DNA of 64,000 bases, taken from the NCBI GenBank assembly GCA_014058405.1, contig CP047423.1, forward strand, positions 3,394,501-3,458,500. The letters are read 5' to 3'. This document shows positions 1 to 11,600 of this stretch, one piece after another. Under the pieces are notes generated by a model that saw nothing but the letters and a program-made list of their open reading frames with translations, was not told where the DNA came from and did not search any database. The first letter of the stretch is position 1. Every line of letters starts with the position of its first letter. A program made the translations under genes and the position numbers. The stretch is from Candidatus Nitrospira kreftii (GTDB lineage: Bacteria > Nitrospirota > Nitrospiria > Nitrospirales > Nitrospiraceae).

Positions 1-957
1 GGCATCCACGGAACCAAAATCAACCTGCGCGTCCTCAAACTCCCAGAACCGTGCGTTGGGCATGCCGCGAAAACTCACCGGAGCGGGAATCGCGCTGTGC
101 GTGATCTCGGTAAGCGTGTCGTCTGACGCTCCGCCCAACGTCACTTCGGGATTCACATCGAAGGCGTACCAATCCAAGTGACCATCAAAGTATTCCCCGG
201 CCGTCAGCGGCACTTCGCCGTCGCTGAAGCGCGTGCCGATTGAGAACGCATACTCCATGCGCTCCGGCAACCATGTGGGATTCTCCTTCGCAGGTTCATT
301 GAAAAGCGTGTCGAACCAGGTCAACCAGAGTCGCGCAGCCTCTCTCACGTCAGCCAGATCACCGGGTGTGACTTCAAGATCGGGAGCGATGACGATAACT
401 CCAGCATTGGTTTCACGAAAGGCTGTGTGGAGCAGTCTTCCATCGGGCACCCGTGCCGCCATGAGATCGATGAAAGCCAGACTGTCGCTATCCACAGTCA
501 CACGTTGTTCTGCAGTCAGTCTTGGCAGGGGATACTTACGAACGAAGGCGTCGCGGTAGTCACGTGAAATCGCTCCCGACTCGCGCATCTGGTCCAACAT
601 TCTTAAGAACTGCTGGCCTGACTCCGCCGTGAAGCGAAGTTTTGCCGTCTGATCTTTTGCAGGGAGAATTGTCTCCCGTTCAACCAACGTTTCCAGCGGC
701 ATACTCGGGTCATACCGAGGAGCGTTCGCAATAGTGTTGGCCTTGATTGCTCCTGGAAAATAGCGGGAAAGTCTCGCTGCATCCGCACGCCAGCGCGCCG
801 TTATCGGCGAGCCGTTATCCTCCCCCTGGAATTCTCCTAGTTGCCATTGGCGAGCGAGTAGCCAGAGCGGGTCGTAGATCTTCGCCTGCAAGCTATTTTT
901 CATCTCAGCATTGCGGCTGAGCGGCTGTAATCTCATCCAACTGGTTATCGATGTCAT
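1..957 (-). CDS. Conserved protein of unknown function, C-terminus cut by window edge
   Basis: This frame is open on the minus strand from an ATG at 957 to the window edge, giving about 319 residues with no stop, so the gene continues beyond base 1. The N-terminus has no signal peptide. Residues about 28-46 read DPLWLLARQWQLGEFQGED, a strongly patterned motif that I associate with uncharacterised bacterial proteins but cannot tie to a named family. No catalytic motif is visible. The start is 6 bases after the stop of the 1571-residue gene, so it is the last visible gene of the operon and probably translated by coupling. Function unknown; the coding call itself is firm because the frame is open throughout and the composition is protein-like. 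Confidence 0.85.
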   Translation of the reverse strand, partial: MTSITSWMRLQPLSRNAEMKNSLQAKIYDPLWLLARQWQLGEFQGEDNGSPITARWRADAARLSRYFPGAIKANTIANAPRYDPSMPLETLVERETILPAKDQTAKLRFTAESGQQFLRMLDQMRESGAISRDYRDAFVRKYPLPRLTAEQRVTVDSDSLAFIDLMAARVPDGRLLHTAFRETNAGVIVIAPDLEVTPGDLADVREAARLWLTWFDTLFNEPAKENPTWLPERMEYAFSIGTRFSDGEVPLTAGEYFDGHLDWYAFDVNPEVTLGGASDDTLTEITHSAIPAPVSFRGMPNARFWEFEDAQVDFGSVDA

Positions 958-963
958 AAGTGA

Positions 964-3900
964 CTACTTCACCGTTGTAAAGTCGGTCGACACAGTGTCG
1001 CCGAGTGTGTTGTACGCAAAGTATAGCGCCGGCAGATAATGTCCGACTTCATCCAACGTCACCGGATCGACTGCACGCATCCGAGCCAGGTCGAGGGTCT
1101 CCAAAAGTAGCTGTTGCAAGGACCAGATTGTCCATGGGGTCCCCATCTCTGGCGGCACAGCGATCAGAATCGTTTGCGGCGGCGCAGCATTTGGTTGGTC
1201 GTATTGCATCGCAATGCCTGTCGTCTCGGTTGTGCTCGGCACGGTCTCCACCCATTCATCGATCAACACTCCTGCCAGTGTTTTGCGTACGTTGAGATCG
1301 GCGGACGACTGCACCGCAATCGAGAGCTTCCCTCCGGGAATGTTCCTTCCCTCTGCTAGCGGCAGCGCCACCCACCGATCTCCTTCAGCGTAGGGAAGTT
1401 GTACGATCTTCAGTTTTAACTTCTCACCCGTGTTGAGGGCTTCAGCATAACTGAGCGCTGCACTGAGGTGAGACATCCCGTCACGTACCCGAGCCATTCG
1501 CTGGAACCACGCAGGAGCAACGAGAGGATCGCTGCCTTGAACTTTGTCGCTGTCAGCCAACGCCTTCTCAAGCTCCTCAATATTGGCGGGCGTGAAGCGT
1601 GGCAGCACGATGAACGCTTTACCAAATACGATTTGCAGGCGAGAAATCGCATGTTTCAACTGGTCCTCGACAGACGGAGTCGCGAGCGCTTCCAGTTGTT
1701 CCTTGCGCTGGACCAACTCCTTTTGAATTGATGCGGCTTGGGTCATCAGCACTTGACGATCGGTGGTCGAGTCGCCAGCAGACAGTGGCACTGCGCCGGC
1801 TATACCAAACGCTGATGCGCGAAGGATCAATTCACGCAATTCGGTGAGATCGCCCGGCGAGGCGGTTTGCGAATTGAAATCCTCGAGGGTCTGCTGCAAA
1901 GCAGTGACAGCAGCGGACGCACGCTTATTGAGCTCCTCCATGTCGACACTGAACTCAGCTGTTCGATCAGGCGGATTCAGGTCCTCGCCATCCAATGCTC
2001 GCACGTTCGTGAGCAACCGCTTCGTTGTTCTCAGGGCCTCGCGAAATTCACCATAACTTAGCTCGCTGCTGCTCCACTCTGGCATTCGCTGCGCATTGAC
2101 ACGCAGCAGAGAACCAGCGGCAAATCCTCCGGGCCGAGTCATCATCTGTAGCAACAGGCGCTGCTCGATCTCCGCTTGTTGTCCATCCTTTCCCCCTTCG
2201 ATGGCGTGGATATAGTCGAGAGGAGCTTGGCCCAGCTGATCCAAGCGAATCTCTTTTATCTCCAAAACTTTTCCGGTGACGGGGTCGAGATGCTCGATCA
2301 GACATCGTACGTGTGCCGGATTTGGAAGCAGCCTCGCAGCCCAGGCATTCATCTGCGGTTCGGCGTTCGCGCGGGGTGAACGTGCCGACCAGTGCGTGGG
2401 GAGCTGTGGCTCTCCACTGAACAACGACACGACGCGATGCGTGAGCGCAATACCCGTGCGGGGAGTTTTCACGACTTCGAGCTCAGGCGGAGGAGTCTCC
2501 CCTCCGGCGACCGACTCCACAGTGCTCGCGGCGCGCAAGGGATTTCCACGCACGACCTGATGCACGCTCTCCGCCATGAGGGCATCGCTGACAGCATCGA
2601 CGGCCTGTTCCAGGAGGTCTAGCTCCGCTTTCAATGCTTCGAAATCAGCGTTGTTCGGATCAAATGGAGGCAGCACGGGTGTTTTCTGATTGACCATTTG
2701 TCCAAAGGGAATGGTATTCATGGTCCATGGGGATGGCGAAGTCGACGTTCCCTCCTTACCTTTCTCCCATCGACGCATCAGCGCCAGTCCATCCACGACG
2801 TTGTTGGCCGCTAGGGACTCGACCGAGGCTGTCTGCTGCCCGGGCTCGAGTTTCCGCGCAACCAATGGCGCGAGCTCACGAAAAACGGAGATGAACTGCG
2901 CTTTTCGTATCTCCTGCAACCGCCGTTCGAAGCGGTAACCGAGTAATGCACCGAGTGGTTGTCCCTGGCGTACACCATCGAGCAACCACGTGGCGAGTCT
3001 CACTCGTTCCGACGACAAGTCAATAGCCAGAAGATCGCTGACGGTACCGCTACTGGACTGGGCCAGATGACCACTGCGCAAGATGGCTACCGTTGCTGCC
3101 TGAGTCAGGGATGGTGTGTGAACGAAACCGGGATTCTTTGCCGCTTCAAACACTGGTGCTTGTTCGCCTGGAGGTGTAGGAGCTTGCGCCTGGGGTTCAG
3201 CTGGTCTCAGGTTCATCACCCAACCATAGCCGCCCAACAGAACTCCGGTCGGATCGCTTTGCCGCATCTCTTCCAATCGTTTAGTCGCAAAGGAAGTGAT
3301 CCAGGCATCGAGCCGGTGTGAGCACAGATCGAGCGTGCCGATCATCAACTGTTCGAGTATGTCGACATCAAGCGACTTCAGGTAGGCCAGGCTCGCACGA
3401 AATTCACTCAAGTGCTTGAGATCTGGCTCTCGTGCGACATCCGGTTCACCACTTGGAGAAAAGTTGATCAAGTACTGTCCGACCGGCTTCGAACCTTCTG
3501 TGAGAACGATGTTCGTCTTCAGTCGCTCCCAGATGGTCGGCACCGTCAGACTCGGCTGCATGCTCAGAAGTTCTGGCTCACGTTGCAGGCCTGGCGTCAA
3601 CAGATTCTGTTTGATCAACAGATGCGACGCAGCCGATGCGTATTCCAGCAACATCGAGTGGCGCAAGAGCAAGTGCAGCAGTGTGTGGGGTACCGGCTGC
3701 TCGAATGTGTCACCTTGAAACCACGCTTCCTTGGCAAGGTCGCGCAAGGCGAGCAGCGATTCAATGTAGTTGGGCGACAGCGATTGATTCCCGTTGGCTT
3801 GGACCAGTGTGCCATTGAGTGGTGCAGTGGCCGTGGAAAACACCGCATGAGCCATTCGCGGTTTCCACGTAATGCCAAGCTCGCCCAATACGGTTGCAGT

Positions 3901-5679
3901 GAGTCGCTCCTGAGCCGCCCACCACTCGGGGACGGCACCCCGTTTGGCGTTGATGCGATTGATTACTTCCTGTCGTGCTCGGATCGCGTTACGCTGGATC
4001 GCTTCTTGTTGCCTGATGAATGCGACTCGCATGGTCTGTTGTTGCCTGATCCACTGAGCACGAAAACGCGGAGCCAGGTCTTCAGGCGGATCCTCGATTG
4101 GAGGAGGTTCTTCCATTGGAGGAATGTCGGGAAGTTCGAGCCCCCACACGTCGAGGAAGAAATCACCGCTGAGGAAGACCAACAAGTTGTCGAGATAATG
4201 ACGCCCCAGCAGTTGTCGTACGGAATAGCTGGAAGAGAGAGCATCGATGCTCAGTACTTCGGGAAGATCCTTGTCGAGACCGTTACCGTCGATCTCATCG
4301 GTTCGGCCCAGTCGAGGCACGTCCTGAATATTGCGGCGCCAAATTTCACGCAGTTTGAGCAGCAAACCATGTAAAACCTTGTCGCGATTGATTTCGTCTC
4401 CCTGATCCACGCGGGCTTTCCAGGCGGTGAGCGAAGTCACAGGAAGTACGCCGTACGGTTGCGTACCAACCCGAATCGCGGGCAATGGACCACCGGCGCG
4501 CACGTATTGAATGAAGTGGTTGCGAACCCAGGCAATATCTGATTCTGATAATGGGCTCTCACCTCCTACGGCGCTCGATCCCAACATCTGCAAAAGAAAG
4601 TAACCCCACGTAGCTTGCCAGAGCGCGGTGTTCATCTGTCGCGCATCAAGCTGTTCGGTGATCGCAGCATTGGGCACGTTCGCGAAAACCGGATCGGCCC
4701 TCAGCCCTAATGCGTGCGTGAGTCGATCACCATCGGTCCCACTTGGTTTAGCTGGGGGCTCTCTCAGTTCGGCGAGATAGCTGGCTTCGTGACCCGAATC
4801 ACTCGAACTAAATCCAGACGGCGCATCCTGAGTATTGTTGGAAGGTGTCCCCTGGCGTATGAATCCCAGCCCGTCGGTGTAGTGATGAGCGTTGAAAAGA
4901 TCGGAAAGCCGTTGTGCAGACTTTTCAAGCGAGTTTTTAATTCCGATGACAAGTAGAAAATCGAAACCAGCGGCAGCATCTGCTTGCGAGAGTTTTACGC
5001 GAATGCCCATCCCCTTCGCTTCGGCGGATGCGAAATCAACCATCCACCTCATATCCTCATCGATGCCGGACTCGTCGACGTTCGCGGTCGAGGAAGGATT
5101 TGGACCAGTCGCCAAAGGATCGTCTATTGCCTCACCTGTGACGTTGACTACCAGTCTGCCGTCTTTGTAACCAAGTAGAGTCCAACAATCCGGTAGGACG
5201 TACGTATGCGGCGTGCGCGTCCAGGAGCCCTCCTTCAGTTCCGGAGAGGGAAAGCGTACCGGTTTTGGTAAAGCCTGATTGCTGCCGATCGGATTCTGAG
5301 GGCGATCCTCGGGGTTGAGCGGCTTGAGTGTGCGCGCAACCCACGCCGCGCGTTGCGGATCCAGCCTGTCTGCGAGCTGCCGCCACGCAGCTTTTTCTCG
5401 ATCTTCATTTCCGGCCGCTCGCCACATCTGTCCCCAAAAGTGTTTGCCCCATGTCAGCTCGTCCACAGTCAGTTCAGGCTCGTGGGAGTCATTGTGGATT
5501 GTGTCAGGATAGACTCGCACGCGAAGTTCCGAAGTATCAGCGGCTTGGAGAACAAATCGGGTCTCGAGTCGAACCGGGAATAGGACCAGCGGGCGAGCAG
5601 GACCGGACGCAAGCTCAACTCCAAGCTCAGGAGTACTGAGGATGTTTGGAATCGGAGGGTTCGGAGTAGCCATACTCAT
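964..5679 (-). CDS. Giant conserved protein (1571 aa), function unknown
   Basis: A 1571-residue protein with no signal peptide and no evident membrane helix. The N-terminus (residues about 30-60) reads as beta-strand-rich (LVLFPVRLETRF, then RVRVYPDTIHNDSHEPELT). A middle conserved-looking patch RVGTQPYGVLPV lies near residue 410. The region around residues 530-600 is rich in Pro, Glu, Arg and Gln (PPMEEPPPIEDPPEDL, then many Arg/Gln), likely a helical or disordered linker. The C-terminal part has long helical stretches and ends with DEWVETVPSTTETTGIA and a YDQPNA segment. I see no enzyme motif. The ATG overlaps the upstream stop as ATGA (5676-5679), showing translational coupling. It belongs with its neighbours to one operon; a structural or assembly role is possible but not shown. 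Confidence 0.88.
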   Translation of the reverse strand: MSMATPNPPIPNILSTPELGVELASGPARPLVLFPVRLETRFVLQAADTSELRVRVYPDTIHNDSHEPELTVDELTWGKHFWGQMWRAAGNEDREKAAWRQLADRLDPQRAAWVARTLKPLNPEDRPQNPIGSNQALPKPVRFPSPELKEGSWTRTPHTYVLPDCWTLLGYKDGRLVVNVTGEAIDDPLATGPNPSSTANVDESGIDEDMRWMVDFASAEAKGMGIRVKLSQADAAAGFDFLLVIGIKNSLEKSAQRLSDLFNAHHYTDGLGFIRQGTPSNNTQDAPSGFSSSDSGHEASYLAELREPPAKPSGTDGDRLTHALGLRADPVFANVPNAAITEQLDARQMNTALWQATWGYFLLQMLGSSAVGGESPLSESDIAWVRNHFIQYVRAGGPLPAIRVGTQPYGVLPVTSLTAWKARVDQGDEINRDKVLHGLLLKLREIWRRNIQDVPRLGRTDEIDGNGLDKDLPEVLSIDALSSSYSVRQLLGRHYLDNLLVFLSGDFFLDVWGLELPDIPPMEEPPPIEDPPEDLAPRFRAQWIRQQQTMRVAFIRQQEAIQRNAIRARQEVINRINAKRGAVPEWWAAQERLTATVLGELGITWKPRMAHAVFSTATAPLNGTLVQANGNQSLSPNYIESLLALRDLAKEAWFQGDTFEQPVPHTLLHLLLRHSMLLEYASAASHLLIKQNLLTPGLQREPELLSMQPSLTVPTIWERLKTNIVLTEGSKPVGQYLINFSPSGEPDVAREPDLKHLSEFRASLAYLKSLDVDILEQLMIGTLDLCSHRLDAWITSFATKRLEEMRQSDPTGVLLGGYGWVMNLRPAEPQAQAPTPPGEQAPVFEAAKNPGFVHTPSLTQAATVAILRSGHLAQSSSGTVSDLLAIDLSSERVRLATWLLDGVRQGQPLGALLGYRFERRLQEIRKAQFISVFRELAPLVARKLEPGQQTASVESLAANNVVDGLALMRRWEKGKEGTSTSPSPWTMNTIPFGQMVNQKTPVLPPFDPNNADFEALKAELDLLEQAVDAVSDALMAESVHQVVRGNPLRAASTVESVAGGETPPPELEVVKTPRTGIALTHRVVSLFSGEPQLPTHWSARSPRANAEPQMNAWAARLLPNPAHVRCLIEHLDPVTGKVLEIKEIRLDQLGQAPLDYIHAIEGGKDGQQAEIEQRLLLQMMTRPGGFAAGSLLRVNAQRMPEWSSSELSYGEFREALRTTKRLLTNVRALDGEDLNPPDRTAEFSVDMEELNKRASAAVTALQQTLEDFNSQTASPGDLTELRELILRASAFGIAGAVPLSAGDSTTDRQVLMTQAASIQKELVQRKEQLEALATPSVEDQLKHAISRLQIVFGKAFIVLPRFTPANIEELEKALADSDKVQGSDPLVAPAWFQRMARVRDGMSHLSAALSYAEALNTGEKLKLKIVQLPYAEGDRWVALPLAEGRNIPGGKLSIAVQSSADLNVRKTLAGVLIDEWVETVPSTTETTGIAMQYDQPNAAPPQTILIAVPPEMGTPWTIWSLQQLLLETLDLARMRAVDPVTLDEVGHYLPALYFAYNTLGDTVSTDFTTVK

Positions 5680-8603
5680 CCAGACCGTTTAATCATCTCT
5701 CTTGCATGGATGGCAATACGCATCGGGCGCTGCAAAGTGATGTATGCGAGGTGCGAAGAATTCTTCCCCCACGTCGCCTTGTCAATCGTCTGCGTGTCGA
5801 TGTTCGGCACCACGCGCTTAATCGCACCAAGGGAAACATGCGACAGCGCTTTCAACTCTTCTTCCGTCTGAGCCATGTGTCGCCAGCTCAATTCGTTCCA
5901 GGTTGTCGTGAGCGCAGGTGGGGCTTTGGTGAAATCTCCAACGTCCATTCCGAAACAGGGCTCCGTGGGTTGTTGCTGAATCACAAAGAACCAACCGTTC
6001 GGATCGTGCGGTGCTTCGCCTTTGGCTTGAGCTTCTGTGAGATCAAAACCGAGGAACGTGACGTCGGAGTTCAGTCGTCCCTGGAAGAGTGGGTGACGTT
6101 CATCCGCAGACTTTTTCGAAAGTGTTACTCGTTGATCCTTCGGCACCGCAGCCACCGCATAGATCACTGAATTCGGATAGCGTTTGAGTAGTTCGCCGCG
6201 AATCAGTAGGACCAGCTTGTCGCCAGTGTTCGGTGTGTTCTGGCCCAGCTCGCGATCACCCCACAGGCTGATTGGTTCGAGATCGGGCTTATCACTACCG
6301 GCAGAAGTGTCCCAGAACTGTCGAAAGTACGTGCTGCGCTGGTCGGTCGGATAATTGCGCCAGAGCATCTCGTGACTCATCTCCGCGTTCAGCCCGACCA
6401 TGAATGATTCGACGAACTTCGGATTCGTGCCGAGCAGTGTTACAGTGTTTGCCGGCACATGGTCTAAACCTGGCAGCAGGTAATCCTGAGACAGATCTCG
6501 CAGCGCTTCATACATCGGCTGCGGGAAGACGGGTGAGTCCATGACCGGTTCAAGTGGGTCGTCAGTCTTGTTGGCTTCAGGAGCTAAGCGGACCGAGAAA
6601 TCTATTCGCCTCTTCATCGTCATGCCCGGAACGATGCTCTGCAGCAGCGCTTTCCTTGTGGCTGACAGGTCGATTGTTGGTGATTGATCGGACGGCGGAG
6701 TAGCAAACGCCTTGACCATGTACTCGTGATGATCCTTCGCGGCCTGACGAAAGAGCGCTGCGGCAGGATTGTCGGCAGTTCCTCGAGTGAAGTCGAGCAG
6801 CGTGCGGACCTGCCCCTCAGGAATTTGCGCGAAGTCCGCCAGCTGAGGTGCGCTATTCAGCGCCACAACCGTTCGTTCAAACCGAATCGTCTCGTTCAAT
6901 TGCGCGGCCAATCCCTGCGCTCTGGTGGCCACGAGATTGATCGAGATCAAGGCGGCTTCGTTCGCTCTAAAAGCTAAGACGGGCGTGGCGGCATTCAGTC
7001 TGGCGAGGATGGAGATCGGTGCAGCGCTGACTGGGTGGAATCGTGCGCTAACCCGACTCCGTGGGCTCGTCAAACGTCGCATCGGTGCGGAGACAACGCG
7101 ACCAGGAATAACGGACTGCGAGATCGTCTGTGATAACAGGGCGCGCGTCGTGACGTTGTTCACACCCGCGGTTTCCACCACGACTCGAGATTGAGCGACG
7201 CTGAAGACCTTCAACAATGTCTCGCCAGAAAATCGGCTGAAGTATTTCGTATAGTAGACATGGTTGACTGCACGGGCCAGCTGGGCCTGACGTCGCAGTT
7301 GATTGATGCGATCGATCTCGCCCAGTTGCTCCCACGCTGAGGCCATCAATGCCTCCTGTTGCGTCTGCACAACGTGAGTGCCCAGCGCTGCCACAGCTCG
7401 ATGTCGCGGATCGAGATTCAGTTCATCCAGCCAGGCTACCGGCGTCTGTGATGGGGGGAAAAGGCTCACCGTGTGACGCGCTGCTTGCCAGCAACCATAA
7501 ATCGGTGGCGCGACGATCGGTTTTTCGATACCGTCGTTCTGCATCGCGAGCCACGGAGCGTCGAGGATCTTTTTCAGTTCTGTTTGAAACGGCGTGCGAG
7601 TTGACTCTTGCCACTCTACCCTTGGTGAGCCAACAACACGCAACGCGCCTTCAAACTCGAGAGTGGTGCCAACTGGCAGAGTGATGTGGAAGTCAGGATC
7701 GCTGATGTCTACGCGTCGCTTGCCGATCTGTGGAGTGTCGCGCAGATCACGCGCAGTCAGAAGTTTCACCAACGCTTCGAAGTCACCACCGGTACCGGTG
7801 CGAAACTCCCAGTGGAAGTAGGCGGGCAACGTCACGGCATCAGCCTGGGTTGTCCATGCCGGCAACAACTCCGTCTCTTCATCACGTTCGCCATCGCGCT
7901 GAATCGGTAAACCTAGCCCGGCTTTTCTTCCCAGTTCAAACGTGGGCACAACACAGGCGAGGTAATCTGTGAGTGGATCAAGACGACGGGGACACAACAA
8001 GCGTGAAAGCGTCAGCGAAGGATTCCCACCGAGTGCTTGCTCCAAAGAGCCCTTGCTAAGCGCACTTCCGGCAACTTGGGCATGTGCCCATGCCCACGAT
8101 TCAGTCAGGTCGGGAAGTTCGTGTGTCGCGTGAGCCCTTATCTCAAGGACAGGTAATGGGAGAGTACGGTCCACTCGGAACACGACGTGACCCTGTTTGC
8201 GAACGACGATCAGACAAAGCCATGGCCGCAACTTCCCATCAGCATTTGCAGAAGCAGGTGTAAAAATCCAGGGAAAGTCGGGACGATCAAATTCGATGGC
8301 AGGAAAATAGTTGGGCTCGAAGTCTGTTGAGAGATGTCGTGGCTCGGTGCGGATTACTTGCAGGCGATCGATGCCCGTGACATCGCCTGGTCCATAGAGT
8401 TGCACCTGACGTTCGATATCGGGTGCCGCGTTGTTGATGCCCAGCTTGACGCGCACTGAGACAATGCCAGGTTGGGTCTCGCTCATGTCCGGCGTCTTGA
8501 TGCCGGATGCAGCTCCCTGACGCACCCAGGGAAGGAAGATGTAGTTTGCTGAGGTAAGAGTCATGGCTGTGGCACCCACATTCGGCTTGTGCGTTCCCTT
8601 CAC
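5676..8603 (-). CDS. Large conserved protein (975 aa), function unknown
   Basis: A 975-residue protein without signal peptide or membrane helices. Near the N-terminus it reads YIFLPWVRQGAASGI, then VQLYGPGDVTGID and FEPNYFPAIEFDRPDFPW, aromatic/Pro-rich blocks that look structurally constrained; the segment after them (LRPWLCLIVV) looks like a core beta strand. No catalytic signature is seen. The start at 8603 is GTG and overlaps the upstream stop as GTGA; an internal ATG at 8564 (MTLTSANYIF) is an alternative. The stop overlaps the next start as ATGA. These junctions argue for near-stoichiometric synthesis with the 1571-residue and DUF6603-like proteins. Function is unknown. Confidence 0.87.
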   Translation of the reverse strand: MKGTHKPNVGATAMTLTSANYIFLPWVRQGAASGIKTPDMSETQPGIVSVRVKLGINNAAPDIERQVQLYGPGDVTGIDRLQVIRTEPRHLSTDFEPNYFPAIEFDRPDFPWIFTPASANADGKLRPWLCLIVVRKQGHVVFRVDRTLPLPVLEIRAHATHELPDLTESWAWAHAQVAGSALSKGSLEQALGGNPSLTLSRLLCPRRLDPLTDYLACVVPTFELGRKAGLGLPIQRDGERDEETELLPAWTTQADAVTLPAYFHWEFRTGTGGDFEALVKLLTARDLRDTPQIGKRRVDISDPDFHITLPVGTTLEFEGALRVVGSPRVEWQESTRTPFQTELKKILDAPWLAMQNDGIEKPIVAPPIYGCWQAARHTVSLFPPSQTPVAWLDELNLDPRHRAVAALGTHVVQTQQEALMASAWEQLGEIDRINQLRRQAQLARAVNHVYYTKYFSRFSGETLLKVFSVAQSRVVVETAGVNNVTTRALLSQTISQSVIPGRVVSAPMRRLTSPRSRVSARFHPVSAAPISILARLNAATPVLAFRANEAALISINLVATRAQGLAAQLNETIRFERTVVALNSAPQLADFAQIPEGQVRTLLDFTRGTADNPAAALFRQAAKDHHEYMVKAFATPPSDQSPTIDLSATRKALLQSIVPGMTMKRRIDFSVRLAPEANKTDDPLEPVMDSPVFPQPMYEALRDLSQDYLLPGLDHVPANTVTLLGTNPKFVESFMVGLNAEMSHEMLWRNYPTDQRSTYFRQFWDTSAGSDKPDLEPISLWGDRELGQNTPNTGDKLVLLIRGELLKRYPNSVIYAVAAVPKDQRVTLSKKSADERHPLFQGRLNSDVTFLGFDLTEAQAKGEAPHDPNGWFFVIQQQPTEPCFGMDVGDFTKAPPALTTTWNELSWRHMAQTEEELKALSHVSLGAIKRVVPNIDTQTIDKATWGKNSSHLAYITLQRPMRIAIHAREMIKRSG

Positions 8604-11600
8604 ACCGGCTGTAGTTCCGATGGTCTCAAGACCTTGAAGCGACTGGCTTGGGTCGGGGTCTCCTGTCTCAACTTGCTCAGCTCCGCCACAGCTTCTGAAT
8701 AAGTAGGCGCTCTGTCTGCCACGCCTGTGACCGACTGCTCAGAGAGTTGCGCTCGGTCCACAATGGTCCAACCCTCCCGTGCCATCTGGTGCTTGACTGT
8801 TCCCGTGCGATACCGGGCCTTGCCCGTGCGCCGCAGCTCACTATTGGCCGCTGCTCCAAACCGCGACTGTCTGCTGAGCAACAATGGGCTCAAGCGGTAA
8901 AAGAGCTTTTGTCCCTGCCCATCCTCTTCATCATCGCTCTCCGACACATTCGTTCCCTTGTCCAAAATCCACGTTTCAAACTCGATGGCCTCTACCTCCA
9001 GCCAGTCCCGCGTATCCGTCGTGAAGACAATTACGTCCGAAATCAGCGCCACTCCCGCATCCATCGGCTCAAACGAAGGTCGTGACAATTTCTCGTCATC
9101 CGTCAACTCCAGAAACTGTGCCGGTGCGAAGAAGTCCCTCACCGGTCTCGGCACCTGTTGCTCATCTCCCACCGTCACATCCGTGATCGTGAATCGTCTC
9201 TCTCCCGCCGGTATGGCCTGTCCAAACCGCGAGAGGTCCATATTCAGCGGGACCACGTTCTCCTTCACCTGCAGCGTTCCCAGTGGATGCAACCGAAGGC
9301 CCGCCTCCCCCGGTCTCGCATTCAGTGTCACCAGCGGTCGCTGTCCCACCGCCAGCTGTGTGGCCCAGCTGTCCGGATGCCTGAGCGCCTCCTTCAACAG
9401 TGGCAACACTTCAATCGGCGCCGGCGCCGGCGGCTTCTCGCCCTTGACCAGCGTCGTATCCACTCTGATGGTCACGTCCCACCAGAGGATCTCGAACGTC
9501 GCCTTGCCTTTCAGATGCAGAGGCCGTGGTCCAGCCAGCGAGCCTTCTACTTTGACTTTGAAGAGATTGGTGGACCCGCGCTTGAGTTGTAATTGTGCGT
9601 GGAACTCGGCGATGAAGAAGAAGGGGTCAAGCTGGATCAACACATCATAGCCAATCTCGCCCTGAATGCTGAACCCCGACGCGGCTGCGTACAGCTCTGC
9701 GCGGGCACCGAACTGGACCGTATTCGCCGTCAGCGCAAAATACGCTTCACAACGGATGCGTGGATTGTCCCCAGCAGACAGGTTGATGGTGATACGCTCC
9801 AGTTTCGGGAAATTGACCGGCGGGTTGAACGCCGGGTGCAATCCACCGATGGCCAAGGCAAAGTTGGGCGAACCCTCCCATTTCAGCCGCATGGCCATGT
9901 CGCCCGTCAGCACGAATTTCTTCAGCAGCCTGGAATCGTAGAGGGAGGCGTCAAGTGAAGCCGTGCCCTGGTCGAAGTCGATCATGCCGATCGCATCCAT
10001 CTGCAAACGCACCAGATCATGATCGCGGCGGGGGAGGATGGCGGCAATCTGGGCGAGGATCAGCAGCCTAAGTCTGGCGCCCAACTCCAGCACCACACCG
10101 ATCTCGGCAGTGATGAGTGCAGGAGTGCCCCAGGAAATCTTGACCATGGGGCCGAAGAGATGATGACCTGCAGCAGGAGGAAACACGCGATTGAGATTGC
10201 TGATGATCTGAGGAGCATTACGGATCGGATCCTTGGGGAACATCACGCTGTCGAGCGTGTGGTTCTTCAAACCCGCGCGCAGAGCCTCTTCATTGAACGT
10301 GCGATTGAGCGCGAGCAGGCCACCGATGCCGGTGAGCGCAAAGCCAAAGCCCAGTTGAATGGGTGTGAAGCCTTCGACGAAGATCATCAGTACGAGTGAG
10401 TAGCCTTTGCTGCCGTCGGGCAGGCGTGTTGAGAGCAGACCGATTGCTTTGACTGAGATCTTCTCGGCGATCTCGAGCTGCAGCACGCCACCGTATTCGT
10501 GTTTCTCAATGTCGAAGCGCAGAAATCCGCCGCCCACAACGCCCGGAGCGTTGATCTCCAACCCAATCCCATTTGGTGGAACGGGTCGAATCCTTAGATC
10601 CGCAGACCCCAGACTGCCTGGACCAGACGTGATAGCAGCTCCCACTCCGAGCTGGTCCACGACGAGAACGACTGGGCCAATCTTGACGGACACACCAACG
10701 CTGACAGCGAGCGAGATGCCATCCGCCTGGGTCGCTAACACGAGGTGAAGTGCATCAATTGTGACCGGTCCGATCCTGCGGCCCAGCGTTTGACTGACCT
10801 TCAGTTCAGCTCGACCGCCTAGGCGAACTCCGTTGCGGTGGGACCAAGACAGGTCAACATCCGCATCGACCGTAAGACCCTCATCAGATACTGCGCCCAG
10901 GAAAGGCACATCCTCTGGTTTAACCGTGACTTTGCCACCCTTGAACTCGATGCGGACGATGGCATCGGTTTGCGATTTGTCAACAAGCGCGCCTACTGAG
11001 ACTGCGATTGACTTGGCTTCGACCGTTGCTCCTCCAGCCGATATCAGGGTCATCGGCGGGGCGGTTGGCGGCATCGCAAGCGTCAGGTCGAAATTGACCT
11101 CAGCGCCTGCCCCGCCCGTGGCGGCCTGCGCTCTGTTTAGGTTGGTATGCAGGACCGGATCGTTGTTGGGTCGAAACACAAGGGCGATACCGCTCTCAAG
11201 ATCCGCCTGAGCTGACATCCCCACCGAGATAATGGATGACAACGGCAATCGAATCGCGGCGGTACCCTCCGCATACGGCGCGAGGCCGAGTCCACCGTCG
11301 GCACCACCTGAGGTCGTTGGCGGCAGACCGAATACTGAGATTCCGGTTTCACCTGAGAGTAGTCCAGCCGAGCCCAGCAAGGGGAGCAACAGTTGGAGTT
11401 GTGGTGGGTGTTCGGTCAATGGACCACCGTGCATTCGCGTCAGCGGAATCCCTGGCAACTTGCGATGTCTGACTTCTGCGGCGATGTGTTGAAGCACTGC
11501 GCCGACACGAATGACCAACGTGTCTGGGTCGAATGCCGGTGTGCCCCAGCCATAGGTTTCCCGAAAGAGGTCCGTTGGGTCTGTGAAAAGTTTCGGGACG

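Noticed and set aside
3412-4374. A 320-residue open frame on the plus strand inside the 1571-residue gene
   Set aside because: It runs antisense to a gene with clear constrained protein sequence and has no recognisable domain.
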